Assembly: GCA_903871805.1 (NCBI GenBank)
Contig: CAIQIE010000354.1
Coordinates: 1 to 64,000 of the forward strand
Direction: 5' to 3'
Origin: an uncultured Planctomycetaceae bacterium
Lineage (GTDB): Bacteria; Planctomycetota; Planctomycetia; Planctomycetales; Planctomycetaceae
DNA: 64,000 nt
Part shown: positions 26,953-37,943 of the stretch, one piece after another
Layout: each line of letters begins with the position of its first letter
How positions within the stretch are numbered: the stretch's first letter is position 1
The notes under the pieces: generated by a model
What the model saw: the letters and a program-made list of their open reading frames with translations, nothing else
Databases searched by the model: none
What the model was told of the DNA's origin: nothing
Position numbers and translations under genes: made by a program

Positions 26953-27220
26953 TTTCGAGCACTCCTGCAAATTCGGCAATTCGACAGACTGAGCCGTGGG
27001 TCAGTGCGTTCCTGAGAAACTGGCCATCCTTCCGGATAGGGAATCTGCGACTCACTGACAGCAAAGCACGTTTCTATTGTCGTCAATCAGGCGGGGAGAT
27101 GCAAAGTTTGAAACTGGAGACTTTGTGTGTTCGCGGGAATCTCAGGAATGGAGAACCTCGGAGGCTGATCGCAACCAATACAGACGCGGCAGTCATCACG
27201 CAATCCCAAAATGAAGAAAT

Positions 27221-27245
27221 GGAAATTCCATAAATAGGAATTTCC
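27221..27245. repeat. Perfect 9-bp inverted repeat, operator-like
   Basis: GGAAATTCC-N7-GGAATTTCC is perfectly symmetric. The second half-site abuts TTGACA at 27246, so a bound protein would cover a -35 region. No good -10 box follows at 17 bp. Confidence 0.6.
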
Positions 27246-27254
27246 TTGACAATG

Positions 27255-27270
27255 TGGCAAATGATCTGCT
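27255..27270 (+). promoter_or_regulatory. Possible sigma54 (-24/-12) promoter
   Basis: TGGCAAATGATCTGCT keeps the GG and GC dinucleotides 12 bases apart and the TGGCA and TGCT words of the sigma54 consensus. Chance matches of this quality occur. No enhancer-binding protein gene is in the window. Confidence 0.3.
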
Positions 27271-27606
27271 TTTTTTGGTACTTCTGCCCACCCGTTTGCA
27301 CGGGGCTGCGCCATTTCATTGGATGTGAGCCGGAAGCTGGTATGGTTCATGCTTTGACGGAATTTGGTTGGCCGGATGACTGCCGTTCTGGCACCGACAT
27401 TTTGGGAAAAATCGGCATTTCGGCAATTGTAGTCAGCAAACCGTAGGTGTGTCTTTTGAATGGGCGTGTTTTTGATTGGGCCTGATACGGTTTGTCTGCG
27501 AGTGAATTGGCAAAGCCGAAGATTTATGAAATGATTCGGGCTAACCGGTAGTCAGCAGGTCTGCCGGTTGAAGTACGGAGTCACCAGAAATTCAGTAAGA
27601 TCGACA

Positions 27607-27646
27607 CAGGAAAACTCATCGCAAAAATTGCGAGGGCATTTTCCTG
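27607..27646. repeat. Two-tier hairpin
   Basis: CAGGAAAA and TTTTCCTG form an outer 8-bp stem. Inside, TCGCAA and TTGCGA form a 6-bp stem with a 3-base loop, separated by short internal loops. There is no T-run, so it could be an RNA structure or a protein site. Confidence 0.55.
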
Positions 27647-27906
27647 GGATCTGTCAAATCGAAAGAATTCAGAAATCCTGCCGGAAATTGTTCGAAGCAG
27701 GCAACAGGAAATGCGTTGGCGTCTTTAGGCGATGTTCGGCGGTTCCTGTGAGTCGGTGAAGTGATTTCCGGTCGACAACTGGGACATGGAAATCTGCGTT
27801 TTGGTGGGATTAAGAAATTAAGCCCGTGGGTGAACATCGTTAAGGACAGTCGGCCTCACCGGAGGTTTGAATGTGTCTGCAGCGTGTTTGTTCTGCGAAA
27901 AGATCG

Positions 27907-27926
27907 GGACAGTCCCGGGACTGTCC
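27907..27926. repeat. Perfect 20-bp palindrome upstream of the ABC ATPase gene
   Basis: GGACAGTCCCGGGACTGTCC is fully self-complementary and ends 40 bp before the ATG at 27966. It could be an operator for the Gld cassette or a copy of a dispersed palindromic repeat. Partial relatives (GGACTGTCCCGG near 34978) occur elsewhere in the window. Confidence 0.6.
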
Positions 27927-27965
27927 TTGTGGAAATTTCGAAGTGAAAGACAGAGACCAGACCAT

Positions 27966-28712
27966 ATGAACTCCTCGAAAACCCCCACACCGGAAATCAT
28001 GATTGAGGCTCGCGGGTTGAGCAAGTTTTATGGGGACTTTGCAGCGACACGCGACGTGACGTTCAAGGTACCTCGTGGTCAGGTATGCGCATTCCTTGGG
28101 CCCAACGGGGCCGGGAAAAGCACGACCATGAAACTGTTGACGGGTTTTTTGGCGCCCAGTCGTGGTGAGGCGTTTATTGCTGGTTACAACGTAGCTGTGG
28201 ATCGCATGTCTGCGAGCCAGCATCTGGGTTATTTACCAGAAAACGGGCCGCTGTATGTCGAGATGACTCCGGAAAGTCTGCTGGACTACATGGGGCGTGT
28301 TCGCGGATTGTCGGGCAGTGCACTAGCGCAGCGGATGGCGTGGGTCTCTGATAAGTGTTCGCTGGCTGAGGTTTGGCGGAAGCCGATATCCAAATTGTCG
28401 CGTGGTTTTCGTCAGCGAGTGGGCATGGCGCATGCGTTGTTGCACGACCCGGATGTCTTGATTCTGGACGAACCCACCAGCGGCCTTGACCCAAATCAGG
28501 TACAGGGTGTGCGTGATCTGATTCTGGAACTGTCGAAGACAAAGACAATTCTGCTGTCGACCCACATTCTTCAGGAAGTTAGGGCAGTTTGCAGTCGCGT
28601 CGTACTGATCAACAATGGTCAGGTTGTTTTTGACGGTCTGACAGCAGATCTGGGGCAGAATGAAGTTGAGATGGAAACGCATTTCCGCAAAAAGACGCTG
28701 AGTGGTGTTTGA
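27966..28712 (+). CDS. ABC transporter ATP-binding protein, GldA-like
   Basis: This 248-residue ATPase has Walker A GPNGAGKST, signature LSRGFRQRVGMAHALLHD, Walker B VLILDEPTSGLDPNQ and the switch His in LLSTHILQEV. It is closest to the GldA/ABC-2 exporter type. The track extends to 27867. I take ATG 27966, which leaves a short leader before IEARGLSKFYGDFAA. It heads a cassette with the GldFG-fusion permease (157 bp downstream) and the DUF4340 protein. In Bacteroidetes GldA serves gliding; in planctomycetes the substrate is unknown. A 20-bp palindrome precedes it. Confidence 0.88.
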   Translation: MNSSKTPTPEIMIEARGLSKFYGDFAATRDVTFKVPRGQVCAFLGPNGAGKSTTMKLLTGFLAPSRGEAFIAGYNVAVDRMSASQHLGYLPENGPLYVEMTPESLLDYMGRVRGLSGSALAQRMAWVSDKCSLAEVWRKPISKLSRGFRQRVGMAHALLHDPDVLILDEPTSGLDPNQVQGVRDLILELSKTKTILLSTHILQEVRAVCSRVVLINNGQVVFDGLTADLGQNEVEMETHFRKKTLSGV

Positions 28713-28869
28713 TCGCGGTGTTTCTGTCCGAACGTTCGAAGTGTTCGGAGACCGTCGTTTCGCTGGCTTGGCACCCGTTTCGGGCGTGCGGCGATTGAGT
28801 ACTGAATTGGGATCAGAGTTTAATTGAATGCACCCTCAGGGGTGTTATGAAAACTGCCAGGGAAAGTTT

Positions 28870-31665
28870 ATGATTCGCAGGCATGTAATAGAGGCTGTCG
28901 CCAGAAGAAACTTTCGCAGTTATTTTTCCGGGATACTTGGATACCTCTTTATCCTTGTATTCTGTGTAGCATCTGCTGCGATGACATTTTCGACGGCGTT
29001 TTTCGCCGCGAACCAGGCTAATCTCGATCAGTTGACGCAGGGGTTGCCCTGGTTGCTGTTGTTCGTGATCCCGGCCATTACGATGGCCGCGTGGGCGGAC
29101 GAGAAAAAGTTGGGAACCGATGAGCTGCTGTTCACAATGCCAGCGACGGAAGTGGAAGTGCTCGCCGGCAAGTACCTTGCGGTACTTGGAGTGTACACGG
29201 TTGCTCTCGGGTTTTCTCTTGTGAATCTGCTGGTATTGTTCTGGCTGGGTGCACCGGACATCGGGGCAGTGTGCGCGTCCTATACCGGCTACTGGCTGGC
29301 GGGCGCATCATTGCTGACAGCGGGAATGTTAGCTTCGGCACTGACCAACAGTGCCACAGTGGGGTTCGTGCTGGGTGTGGTTTTCTGTTGTATTCCGGTA
29401 CTACTGTATTACGTCGCGGATGTTGTGGAGTGGTTGGCGGGGTTGATGGGGTCAGCCAAAGAAATGTATGAACTCCGCGATGCGTTATCAGCGCTAAGCC
29501 TTCAGCAGCAGTTGCTGGATTTTAGTGTCGGCGTGCTGCCACTGACTGGAATCATCTGGTTCATTTCGTTCTCAGCCGTGATGCTGTATTTGAATCTGGT
29601 GGTGATTTCAAAGCGTCGTTGGGCTGAGGGCCGTGAAACGTCGATGGGGTTGCAGTTTGCCATTCGAACGCTGTCAGTCGTGGTGACCTGTGCGGCATTG
29701 CTGTTTGTTCTGGCGAGGTTTCCGCTTCGGGCAGACATGTCTGCCGAGAACCTGTTCACTCTTTCTGGTGCTACGCGATCGACACTGTCAGGAATTCGCG
29801 GCCAGCAGCGGATTACAATTCAGGCTTTTGTCAGCCCCGAGGTTCCTGGCGACTACGTAGAGACGCGGCGGCAACTGGTGGGCCTGTTGCGGGAATTCCG
29901 TAGATCCAGCGGTGGTGCGATTGAGCTGCGTGAGATTTCAGTCGAGCCCTTCAGTGAAGAGGCGGAGCAGGCACGAGCACTGGGAATAGAGCCTGTTCGT
30001 CTACAGTACGATCGGGATGGCAAGCGGGAAGAAGCAGAAGTGTTTCTTGGTGCGTTTATTCAGAGCGCGTCAGACGAACTGGTCATACCGTTCTTTGGAA
30101 AAGGCCTGCCTATCGAGTATGAACTCACGAGATCACTGCGGACAGTTTCACAGGACAAACGGTTAAAGGTTGGAGTGTTGTTGACGGACGCGCAGGTGAT
30201 GTCGGAAGGGGCTGGCGGCGGCAAGTGGGAAATCATCCGTGAACTGCAGAAGCAGTACCAGGTGGTGGCAGTAAACGCTTCGCAGAAGATCCTGAAGTCG
30301 ACCGAACAGCCGGAAGCCGATAAAGTGGAAGACAAGGACGCAAAGGAAGGCGCAGAGAAAGCGGCATCAGAAGAAGATAAGAAGGCCGCACCGGCTACGG
30401 ACGGGTTTGATGTTCTTTTGGCGATTATGCCATCGGCACTCACACAGCCGCAGATGGACAACTTGTTGGAGTGGGTGAGAGCCGGCAAGCCGACGTTGAT
30501 CTTTGATGACCCATGCCCTTACGTATTTCAGAATCAGGCGGGTCTCGCCATGGCACCTCGGATGCCCAAACCGGGCGGGGGCGGCGGGATGTTTGGAGGT
30601 GGGGCACCTCCCGAAGCGAAAGCAGACAATGGGGAATTGACCGCATTGATGACGGCCTTGAATGTCAAGTGGGACAATGGCCGCATCACCTATGACAGAA
30701 ATAATCCTCACAGTCAGTTCGGAACGCTTCCACCGGAGTACGTGTTTGTCTCTCGCACGGGCAACAAGTCCACCCCGTTTTCCAGCGACAGCGCCATAAG
30801 CTCTTCGCTGCAGGACCTTGTGCTGTTGTACCCGGGGACCATTGAAGATCGAGCGGGGCGGAAGGAGCAGGAGTTCATTCCGCTGCTGCGAACCAGTAAT
30901 GAGTCCGGGCTTCTGGAATGGGACGACTACACAAATCAGTCTTTCAGCCCGTTCACGATGTCTCCTTCCCGTGAAATCAATCAGAATCCTAAGCGTCGCG
31001 ATGACAATGAATCTCACGTCATTGCGGCTTTGATTAGGAACACCTCGTCAGAGAATCCTCTGAATGTGGTGTTCTGTTCGGACATTGACATGATTACGGA
31101 CTGGTTTTTCCTCGAGCGTAACCGGGGCATGCTGGACGTTCAGTTCGACAATGTGACATTTGTCCTGAATGCTGTGGACACGCTGGCTGGTGACGAGACC
31201 TTTATTCCCCTGCGATCCCGGAGGGAAAAACTGCGAACGCTGCAGTTTGTGGAAAGTCGCACCAGTGATCTCAGAAAGAATCTGACGCGTGAAGAGAAGG
31301 ACGCTCAGGACCAGATGGACAAAGTGCTCAAAGATGCAGAGAAGGAACTGCGTGATGAGATCAGGAAAATTGAAGAGGATCAGACGCTGGATGACCGGGG
31401 CCGTGAAGTCCAGTTGACTCAGAAAGAGCAGCAACTGAACAGGCAACTGGAAGTTCAGAAAGAGCAACTGGAGCGCGAAGTCAACTCCCGCGTCCGCAAG
31501 TCGGCTCTGGAAATGAAACGCGAAGTTCGTCGCGTGGAAAACACGGTGCGAATCGTGGCCTGTATCATTCCGGCAATTCTGCCGATCTGTTTTGGAATGC
31601 TGTTTTTGGGTATGAGGAACGTGGCAGAACAGCAATCAATTAGCCCCAACCGAAGGAAGAGCTGA
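28870..31665 (+). CDS. ABC-2 permease / GldG fusion (GldF-GldG-like) with C-terminal coiled coil
   Basis: This 931-residue protein fuses two components. Residues ~1-240 are a six-helix ABC-2 permease of the GldF type (SGILGYLFILVFCVASAAM, WADEKKLGTDELLFTMPATE). After a helix near 270, an extracytoplasmic GldG/ABC_transp_aux domain follows (AENLFTLSGATRSTLSG, QAFVSPEVPGDY, GVLLTD). Residues ~455-480 are a charged Lys/Glu/Ala linker, and a Gly-rich insert occurs near 580. A long charged coiled coil (~795-890) leads into a final membrane helix (IVACIIPAILPICFGMLFLG). I choose ATG 28870 because GGGAAAG precedes it. Confidence 0.87.
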   Translation: MIRRHVIEAVARRNFRSYFSGILGYLFILVFCVASAAMTFSTAFFAANQANLDQLTQGLPWLLLFVIPAITMAAWADEKKLGTDELLFTMPATEVEVLAGKYLAVLGVYTVALGFSLVNLLVLFWLGAPDIGAVCASYTGYWLAGASLLTAGMLASALTNSATVGFVLGVVFCCIPVLLYYVADVVEWLAGLMGSAKEMYELRDALSALSLQQQLLDFSVGVLPLTGIIWFISFSAVMLYLNLVVISKRRWAEGRETSMGLQFAIRTLSVVVTCAALLFVLARFPLRADMSAENLFTLSGATRSTLSGIRGQQRITIQAFVSPEVPGDYVETRRQLVGLLREFRRSSGGAIELREISVEPFSEEAEQARALGIEPVRLQYDRDGKREEAEVFLGAFIQSASDELVIPFFGKGLPIEYELTRSLRTVSQDKRLKVGVLLTDAQVMSEGAGGGKWEIIRELQKQYQVVAVNASQKILKSTEQPEADKVEDKDAKEGAEKAASEEDKKAAPATDGFDVLLAIMPSALTQPQMDNLLEWVRAGKPTLIFDDPCPYVFQNQAGLAMAPRMPKPGGGGGMFGGGAPPEAKADNGELTALMTALNVKWDNGRITYDRNNPHSQFGTLPPEYVFVSRTGNKSTPFSSDSAISSSLQDLVLLYPGTIEDRAGRKEQEFIPLLRTSNESGLLEWDDYTNQSFSPFTMSPSREINQNPKRRDDNESHVIAALIRNTSSENPLNVVFCSDIDMITDWFFLERNRGMLDVQFDNVTFVLNAVDTLAGDETFIPLRSRREKLRTLQFVESRTSDLRKNLTREEKDAQDQMDKVLKDAEKELRDEIRKIEEDQTLDDRGREVQLTQKEQQLNRQLEVQKEQLEREVNSRVRKSALEMKREVRRVENTVRIVACIIPAILPICFGMLFLGMRNVAEQQSISPNRRKS

Positions 31666-31736
31666 ACGATTCCTTTTTTAAGGCGTGTTTGTTTCAGGAT
31701 CTACTTCGCTCACTTTTTGAATTATCAGGTCGTCCC

Positions 31737-33710
31737 ATGAACTCAACAAACCGAACACTGGTTTTTCTGGGTATAGCCTTAGGGTCAGTTCTGGTTGCAA
31801 CCGGAGTCCACTTCGCGAGTCGTCCACCGGCAGTGGAAGGCTACTCTGAGGTCGGTCAGGACTTTTTTCCGGACTTTACAGATCCCCTCAAAGCCACTGA
31901 ACTCAGCGTAGCAAAGTATGACGCCGAATCGAAAGAGGCGCAGTCATTCTCCGTTCGTAAGGACGACGCGGGGCAGTGGGTCATTCCTTCGCATCATAAC
32001 TACCCGGCAGAAGCTGCAGAGCGACTGGCTCGTACGGCCGCTTCGATGATTGGGATCCGGAAGGTCGCCATTCGCAGTCGAAGCAAAGATGACTGGGCAC
32101 GGTATGGGGTGGCTGATCCCGGTGAAGATGTTGCGGCTTCTGTGTCGGCCGGATCCAACGCTGAGGGTGCGCCGAACGATCCACGTGGAACCCGTCTGAC
32201 ATTGAAAGACGGCAGTGGGAACGCGTTGGTAGATCTGATTGTGGGGCCGGCGGTTGAGGGGCAGCAGCAGCAGTACTATGTGCGACAGCCTGATAAGAAC
32301 ACTGTTTTTGTTGCGAAGCTGGATGTGGACTTGTCCACAAAATTTGCGGATTGGATTGAACCTGATCTTCTGAAAGTCAATCAGCCTGACGTGACTCGTG
32401 TGGTTGTGAACAAATATTCGGTGGATGAGCAGCAGGGGGAGATCGTTCCGGGTGACATCCTGAACTTCAGCAAGGATCGAGTGTCCACTAAGTGGATGCT
32501 TGAGGGGCTGAATGCTGAGACGGAGCAGGTAAAGGAGGCCGCGATTGGAGATCTGGTCAGGAATTTGGACCAGTTGAAGATCGTGGGGGTCCGACCCAAG
32601 CCGGCTGGATTGAATGCTGACCTGACGGTGTCGTCGGAGGTCGCTCAAAACCCACTCATGCGACAGGTTCTGCAGGCGGATATGGCTCGCCAGGGCTTTT
32701 TCATCGCGCGAGGCCCGGAGAACAGTGTGAAACTGGTCTCTAATGAGGGCGAATTACTGGCAGGAACCGGAAATGGCGTGCGTTACACCCTGTATTTTGG
32801 TGAGATTGCGCGAGGCAGTGCCAATGACATAGAGGTAGGACTTTCGGCAAAGCCTGAGGCTGGTGCAGAGGCAGACGCGAAGAAAGGCGAGGGTGCCGAG
32901 AAGCAGGATGCAACTGCAGAAACAGCGGAGCCACCGGTTGACGGAGAAGAGAAGGGGCCGAGGCGTTACCTGCTTGTGAAAGTGGACTACGATGAATCCC
33001 TTTTGGGAGACAAGCCGGAGGAGCCAGTGGCGCCCGAGAAGCCGGCCATCCTGAATGAGGGGGCTGGTGAAGCACCGGGAGTAGAGAAAGTGGAAGGGGA
33101 CGCTTCTGCTCCGAAAGCTGAAGCCGTGCCACCTGCAGCGAGCCCGGAGAAGGCTGTTGAGCCATCTGAGTCATCCGCATCGGACGCGAAATCAGGTGAG
33201 GAGGCACCGAAGAGTGCAGAGCCGGGATCCTGTGACGAACCGAAGGCTGATGTGGCACCGGCACCGCAGGAAGCACCGGCGCCACAGGAAGCACCGGCAC
33301 CGGGTGCCGCGGACGAGTCAGCCAAGCCAGCAGAGGAAGCAGTCATTCCAGTGGAACCGGTAGCGCCCGCGCAGCCTCCTGTGGATCCAAAGGTGGAGGC
33401 TCAGCGTCAGTACGATCAGGCATTGGCTGAGTACGAAGCAGCGAAAGCCGGCCATGCATCTGCGGTCAAGGCGTGGGAAGATCGAGCGAAAGAGGGGAAG
33501 AAGCGTGTCAAGGAATTGTCGACTCGATTTTCCGATTGGTATTACGTGATTACAGCGGAGAGCTTTGAGAAGTTTCAGCTGACACGGGAATCTTCGGTAG
33601 AGCCGAAGACTGCGGCACCGGCACCTGAGGCTGAGGGGGGACAGGGAATGCCGGGCGGTCTGCCACCAGGGCTTTCGATTCCTGGCCTGCAGGGTTTTCC
33701 CGGCAATTAA
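31737..33710 (+). CDS. DUF4340 membrane-anchored protein of the Gld-type cassette
   Basis: This 657-residue protein has an N-terminal membrane anchor (LVFLGIALGSVLVATGVHF). A DUF4340 region follows (ELSVAKYDAESKEAQSFSV, KDDWARYGVADP, LKDGSGNALVDLIVG, YYVRQPDKNTVFVAKLD). Around residues 380-560 lies a long low-complexity Pro/Ala/Glu stretch, including a tandem APAPQEAP motif, probably an extended linker through the periplasm. A charged coiled-coil-like segment and a short Gly/Pro tail end the protein. Position and family mark it as the third subunit of the GldA/GldFG cassette. Start ATG 31737 is preferred over 31689 because the anchor is then N-terminal. Confidence 0.82.
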   Translation: MNSTNRTLVFLGIALGSVLVATGVHFASRPPAVEGYSEVGQDFFPDFTDPLKATELSVAKYDAESKEAQSFSVRKDDAGQWVIPSHHNYPAEAAERLARTAASMIGIRKVAIRSRSKDDWARYGVADPGEDVAASVSAGSNAEGAPNDPRGTRLTLKDGSGNALVDLIVGPAVEGQQQQYYVRQPDKNTVFVAKLDVDLSTKFADWIEPDLLKVNQPDVTRVVVNKYSVDEQQGEIVPGDILNFSKDRVSTKWMLEGLNAETEQVKEAAIGDLVRNLDQLKIVGVRPKPAGLNADLTVSSEVAQNPLMRQVLQADMARQGFFIARGPENSVKLVSNEGELLAGTGNGVRYTLYFGEIARGSANDIEVGLSAKPEAGAEADAKKGEGAEKQDATAETAEPPVDGEEKGPRRYLLVKVDYDESLLGDKPEEPVAPEKPAILNEGAGEAPGVEKVEGDASAPKAEAVPPAASPEKAVEPSESSASDAKSGEEAPKSAEPGSCDEPKADVAPAPQEAPAPQEAPAPGAADESAKPAEEAVIPVEPVAPAQPPVDPKVEAQRQYDQALAEYEAAKAGHASAVKAWEDRAKEGKKRVKELSTRFSDWYYVITAESFEKFQLTRESSVEPKTAAPAPEAEGGQGMPGGLPPGLSIPGLQGFPGN

Positions 33711-33913
33711 GTAGGTGTTTTGCTTTTCCTGCCAGGCAGTTTCGGATGCGGCAAATTATGGGGAGTTTGGCTTTGGCAGAGGTGAGGGTTAGGTAGGTAA
33801 TGGCATTTGGACGAACTTTTGCCAGAGACAGCCAATGCAAATGGTGGGGGAGTTTGGCAAGATGGCGAAAACATTGAATTTCATTGCCCTGTGCACCGAA
33901 TACGCCATCGGGA

Positions 33914-33942
33914 TTGAAAGGGCATGTTGGCCCGGATATACT
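33914..33942 (+). promoter_or_regulatory. Sigma70-type promoter of rpsO
   Basis: TTGAAA and TATACT are separated by exactly 17 bp. This is the best sigma70 match I found in the window, 160 bp upstream of the rpsO ATG. Confidence 0.65.
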
Positions 33943-34057
33943 GAAGTAGTGGAAGTTGGTCATGGTGGCTGACTTCAAGTAAAGTTTTGGTTTCCATTCT
34001 TTGTCGTTACAGGGCATTGCCTTGCCGAGGTTTGACCTTTGCGGCGGTGTACCCGAC

Positions 34058-34087
34058 GGTTTGGAAGTTGATGGTTTGGAAGTTGAA
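34058..34087. repeat. 15-bp direct repeat in the rpsO leader
   Basis: GGTTTGGAAGTTGAT is repeated back to back with one terminal mismatch. It ends 3-4 bases before the AGGAAAG ribosome-binding site of rpsO, so it could affect initiation. Confidence 0.6.
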
Positions 34088-34102
34088 AGTCAGGAAAGAC
34101 GA

Positions 34103-34372
34103 ATGTCGATCAGTCAGGACCACAGACAGAGTATTCTTGCAGAATTTGCCACAAAGCCGGAAGACACTGGTTCACCGGAGGTTCAGATTGCTGTTTTGAC
34201 TGCGGAGATTCAGGCGGTCACCGAGCATCTGCATACTCATCCGAAGGATTACTCGGGTCGTCGGGGATTGCTGAGCAAGGTTAGCCGTCGCCGTCAGTTG
34301 CTGGATTATCTAAAACGGGGCAGCGTGGCGAAGTATCAGGCCATTATTGCTCGCCTGAACATTCGAAAGTAG
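34103..34372 (+). CDS. rpsO: 30S ribosomal protein S15
   Basis: This 89-residue ribosomal protein binds the central domain of 16S rRNA. It matches S15 throughout: DTGSPEVQIAVLTAEI, LHTHPKDYSGRRGLLSKVSRRRQLLDYL and YQAIIARLNIRK. The track extends to 34001, but ATG 34103 gives the exact family length with AGGAAAG upstream. A strong terminator follows 7 bp after the stop. pnp is the next gene on the same strand, as in many bacteria, but about 1 kb away here. Confidence 0.97.
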   Translation: MSISQDHRQSILAEFATKPEDTGSPEVQIAVLTAEIQAVTEHLHTHPKDYSGRRGLLSKVSRRRQLLDYLKRGSVAKYQAIIARLNIRK

Positions 34373-34379
34373 TTTTGGG

Positions 34380-34418
34380 GCGTCGCACCAGCAGGCTGCG
34401 ACGCTTTTCTTTTTTTCT
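34380..34418 (+). terminator. Intrinsic terminator of rpsO
   Basis: GCGTCGCA and TGCGACGC form a perfect 8-bp stem followed by TTTTCTTTTTTTCT. Confidence 0.9.
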
Positions 34419-35424
34419 TACAGTAGTGGCGAAATTCTGACTGCGGGTCATGGGGCAGCAATTGGATGGTGTTCTGGTCTCGTTGATGTTGGCAGCAGAT
34501 CGTGAAGGAAGTCGGTGTTTTGCTTGAGCAGAGTGACCGACATTGTGTCAGGAAGGCATTGATCACACTTTCGGCAACGGTGGCAGTCGCATTTTGTGTA
34601 TACCTTCGACTCCAGGGATTGACCGGGAGTTGGTAGATGTCGCAAAGTAGGCGGTTTGTTGTTTTGATTGGTTTCGGGTGTGTTTTGCTATGACTGACAG
34701 GGACTGCCGGGATTTGGCATGGTTCTGGCGGATGCAGTCGCTTGAGGGCGGCTTGGGTTCTGGCTGGTAATTGGGAGTTATCATCGCCCGATTTGCTGGT
34801 TGGTGGGAAGTCAAAACTGTTTCTGTGGAAGCGGTAAGAGGCTTTTGGTAGGTGCCATGTGAGCCTGAGTCTGAGGGACAGTCAGAGGGTATTCAGGATC
34901 GCAGGTGAGTGATTGGCACGGTTGCATTGTGAGTGTCCACAGTGGGATAGCGATTGCAGGTGCTGGGTTATTGTTGGACTGTCCCGGTTGAGGGCCAGAA
35001 GGCTTTCGGGAGAGCGTCGGGTAGGTTGTGTTCGCAGCGATGGTTTAGGTCATTGTGGGTGGGAGCATAAGCCGTCAGGCGTAGAATTATGCAGTGACAG
35101 GGCAGGGAATTCGGGTTGGGTTTATTGGTTTGGTGTCAATGTCATTTGAGGTTGGTTTTGATTTGTTTGGTTGCTGCCGCAGGTTCGTAGCGGATTGCCG
35201 CATCCTGTGGTAACTTTGAGTTGTCAGAAATTGCAGATGGGTTTTGAATACGCTAGTGAAGAGGACGCTGTCCCCTGGGTGATTCAAAGAAGTTCCGGCG
35301 GGAACCGGGAACCTCTGCTGCATGCTTTCCTGATGTCGTGAAGTTGCTGCAAGTGCAAGAATTCGCTTCAAGGTCCTGCCACGGCACCGTGTCGTATGCC
35401 GGCTGGTCCGGGTAAGGAAGCGTT
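34419..35424. other. Long gene-free spacer between rpsO and pnp
   Basis: About 1 kb without a believable gene. The plus strand is conspicuously rich in G and T (many TTGG/GGTT words), with minus-strand ORFs of odd Gln/Ser/Pro-rich composition that are artefacts of that bias. No palindrome with a T-run is visible. It must contain the pnp promoter. Confidence 0.45.
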
Positions 35425-37548
<2,124 letters not shown>

Positions 37549-37943
37549 TGAGTTGAAGGCATTTGAAGCCCGGCGGAAGAAGATTCCGTCGGGCTCTTTT
37601 TATGTCCTCGTCCTTTGCAACAACAAAGACGCGTGTGAAGGCGCATCGGTAGCCAGGAACGCGCGGTTTCAGGCCGGGCACGAACTCATTCCGGCTGATG
37701 GAACGAACCGGACCAACCGGACTGTTCACGCCGCCGCAGATTTCAGTGACCACGAACGCGTCAAGTGTTTATTGGCATCAGTTTGTCGGACAGGCGGTGA
37801 ACGGTGGAATGGCCTTATTCGCGGAACGGGGTTCCTGCAGAGCGGGAAAGATCGGCGTGACAGGGTTGAAGTCGGAGCGTGGCTGGCTTCCGGAGTGATC
37901 GGGAAAAATTCTGAGCAACAGAACCCAGACAGGAAGGCTCGCA
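37549..37943. other. Intergenic after pnp
   Basis: After the pnp terminator the rest of this 395-bp spacer has several overlapping short ORFs (140 and 66 codons on the plus strand). None has a ribosome-binding site or recognisable composition that would let me call it. Confidence 0.4.
37567..37602 (+). terminator. Intrinsic terminator of pnp
   Basis: AGCCCGGCGGAA pairs with TTCCGTCGGGCT (one G-T wobble) and is followed by CTTTTTAT. Confidence 0.88.

Larger units (their letters stand above)
26953..27965. other. Palindrome-rich 1-kb spacer upstream of the Gld transporter cassette
   Basis: No believable gene lies in this stretch; the short ORFs are overlapping and lack ribosome-binding sites. 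It carries the GGAAATTCC inverted repeat next to a sigma54-like box (27221-27269), a long two-tier hairpin (27607-27646) and a perfect 20-bp palindrome (27907-27926). The density of symmetric sites is unlike other spacers in the window and hints at regulation or a structured RNA. Confidence 0.5.
33711..34102. other. Leader region of rpsO
   Basis: This 392-bp spacer holds the sigma70-like promoter at 33914-33942 and, just before the rpsO ribosome-binding site, two copies of a 15-bp repeat (34058-34087). The leader would be about 155 nt, long enough for S15 autoregulation, though no known S15-binding fold is asserted. Confidence 0.45.

Noticed and set aside
32740-33300. Minus-strand Pro-rich ORF opposite the DUF4340 linker
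   Set aside because: It is the antisense reading of the Pro/Ala/Glu low-complexity linker.
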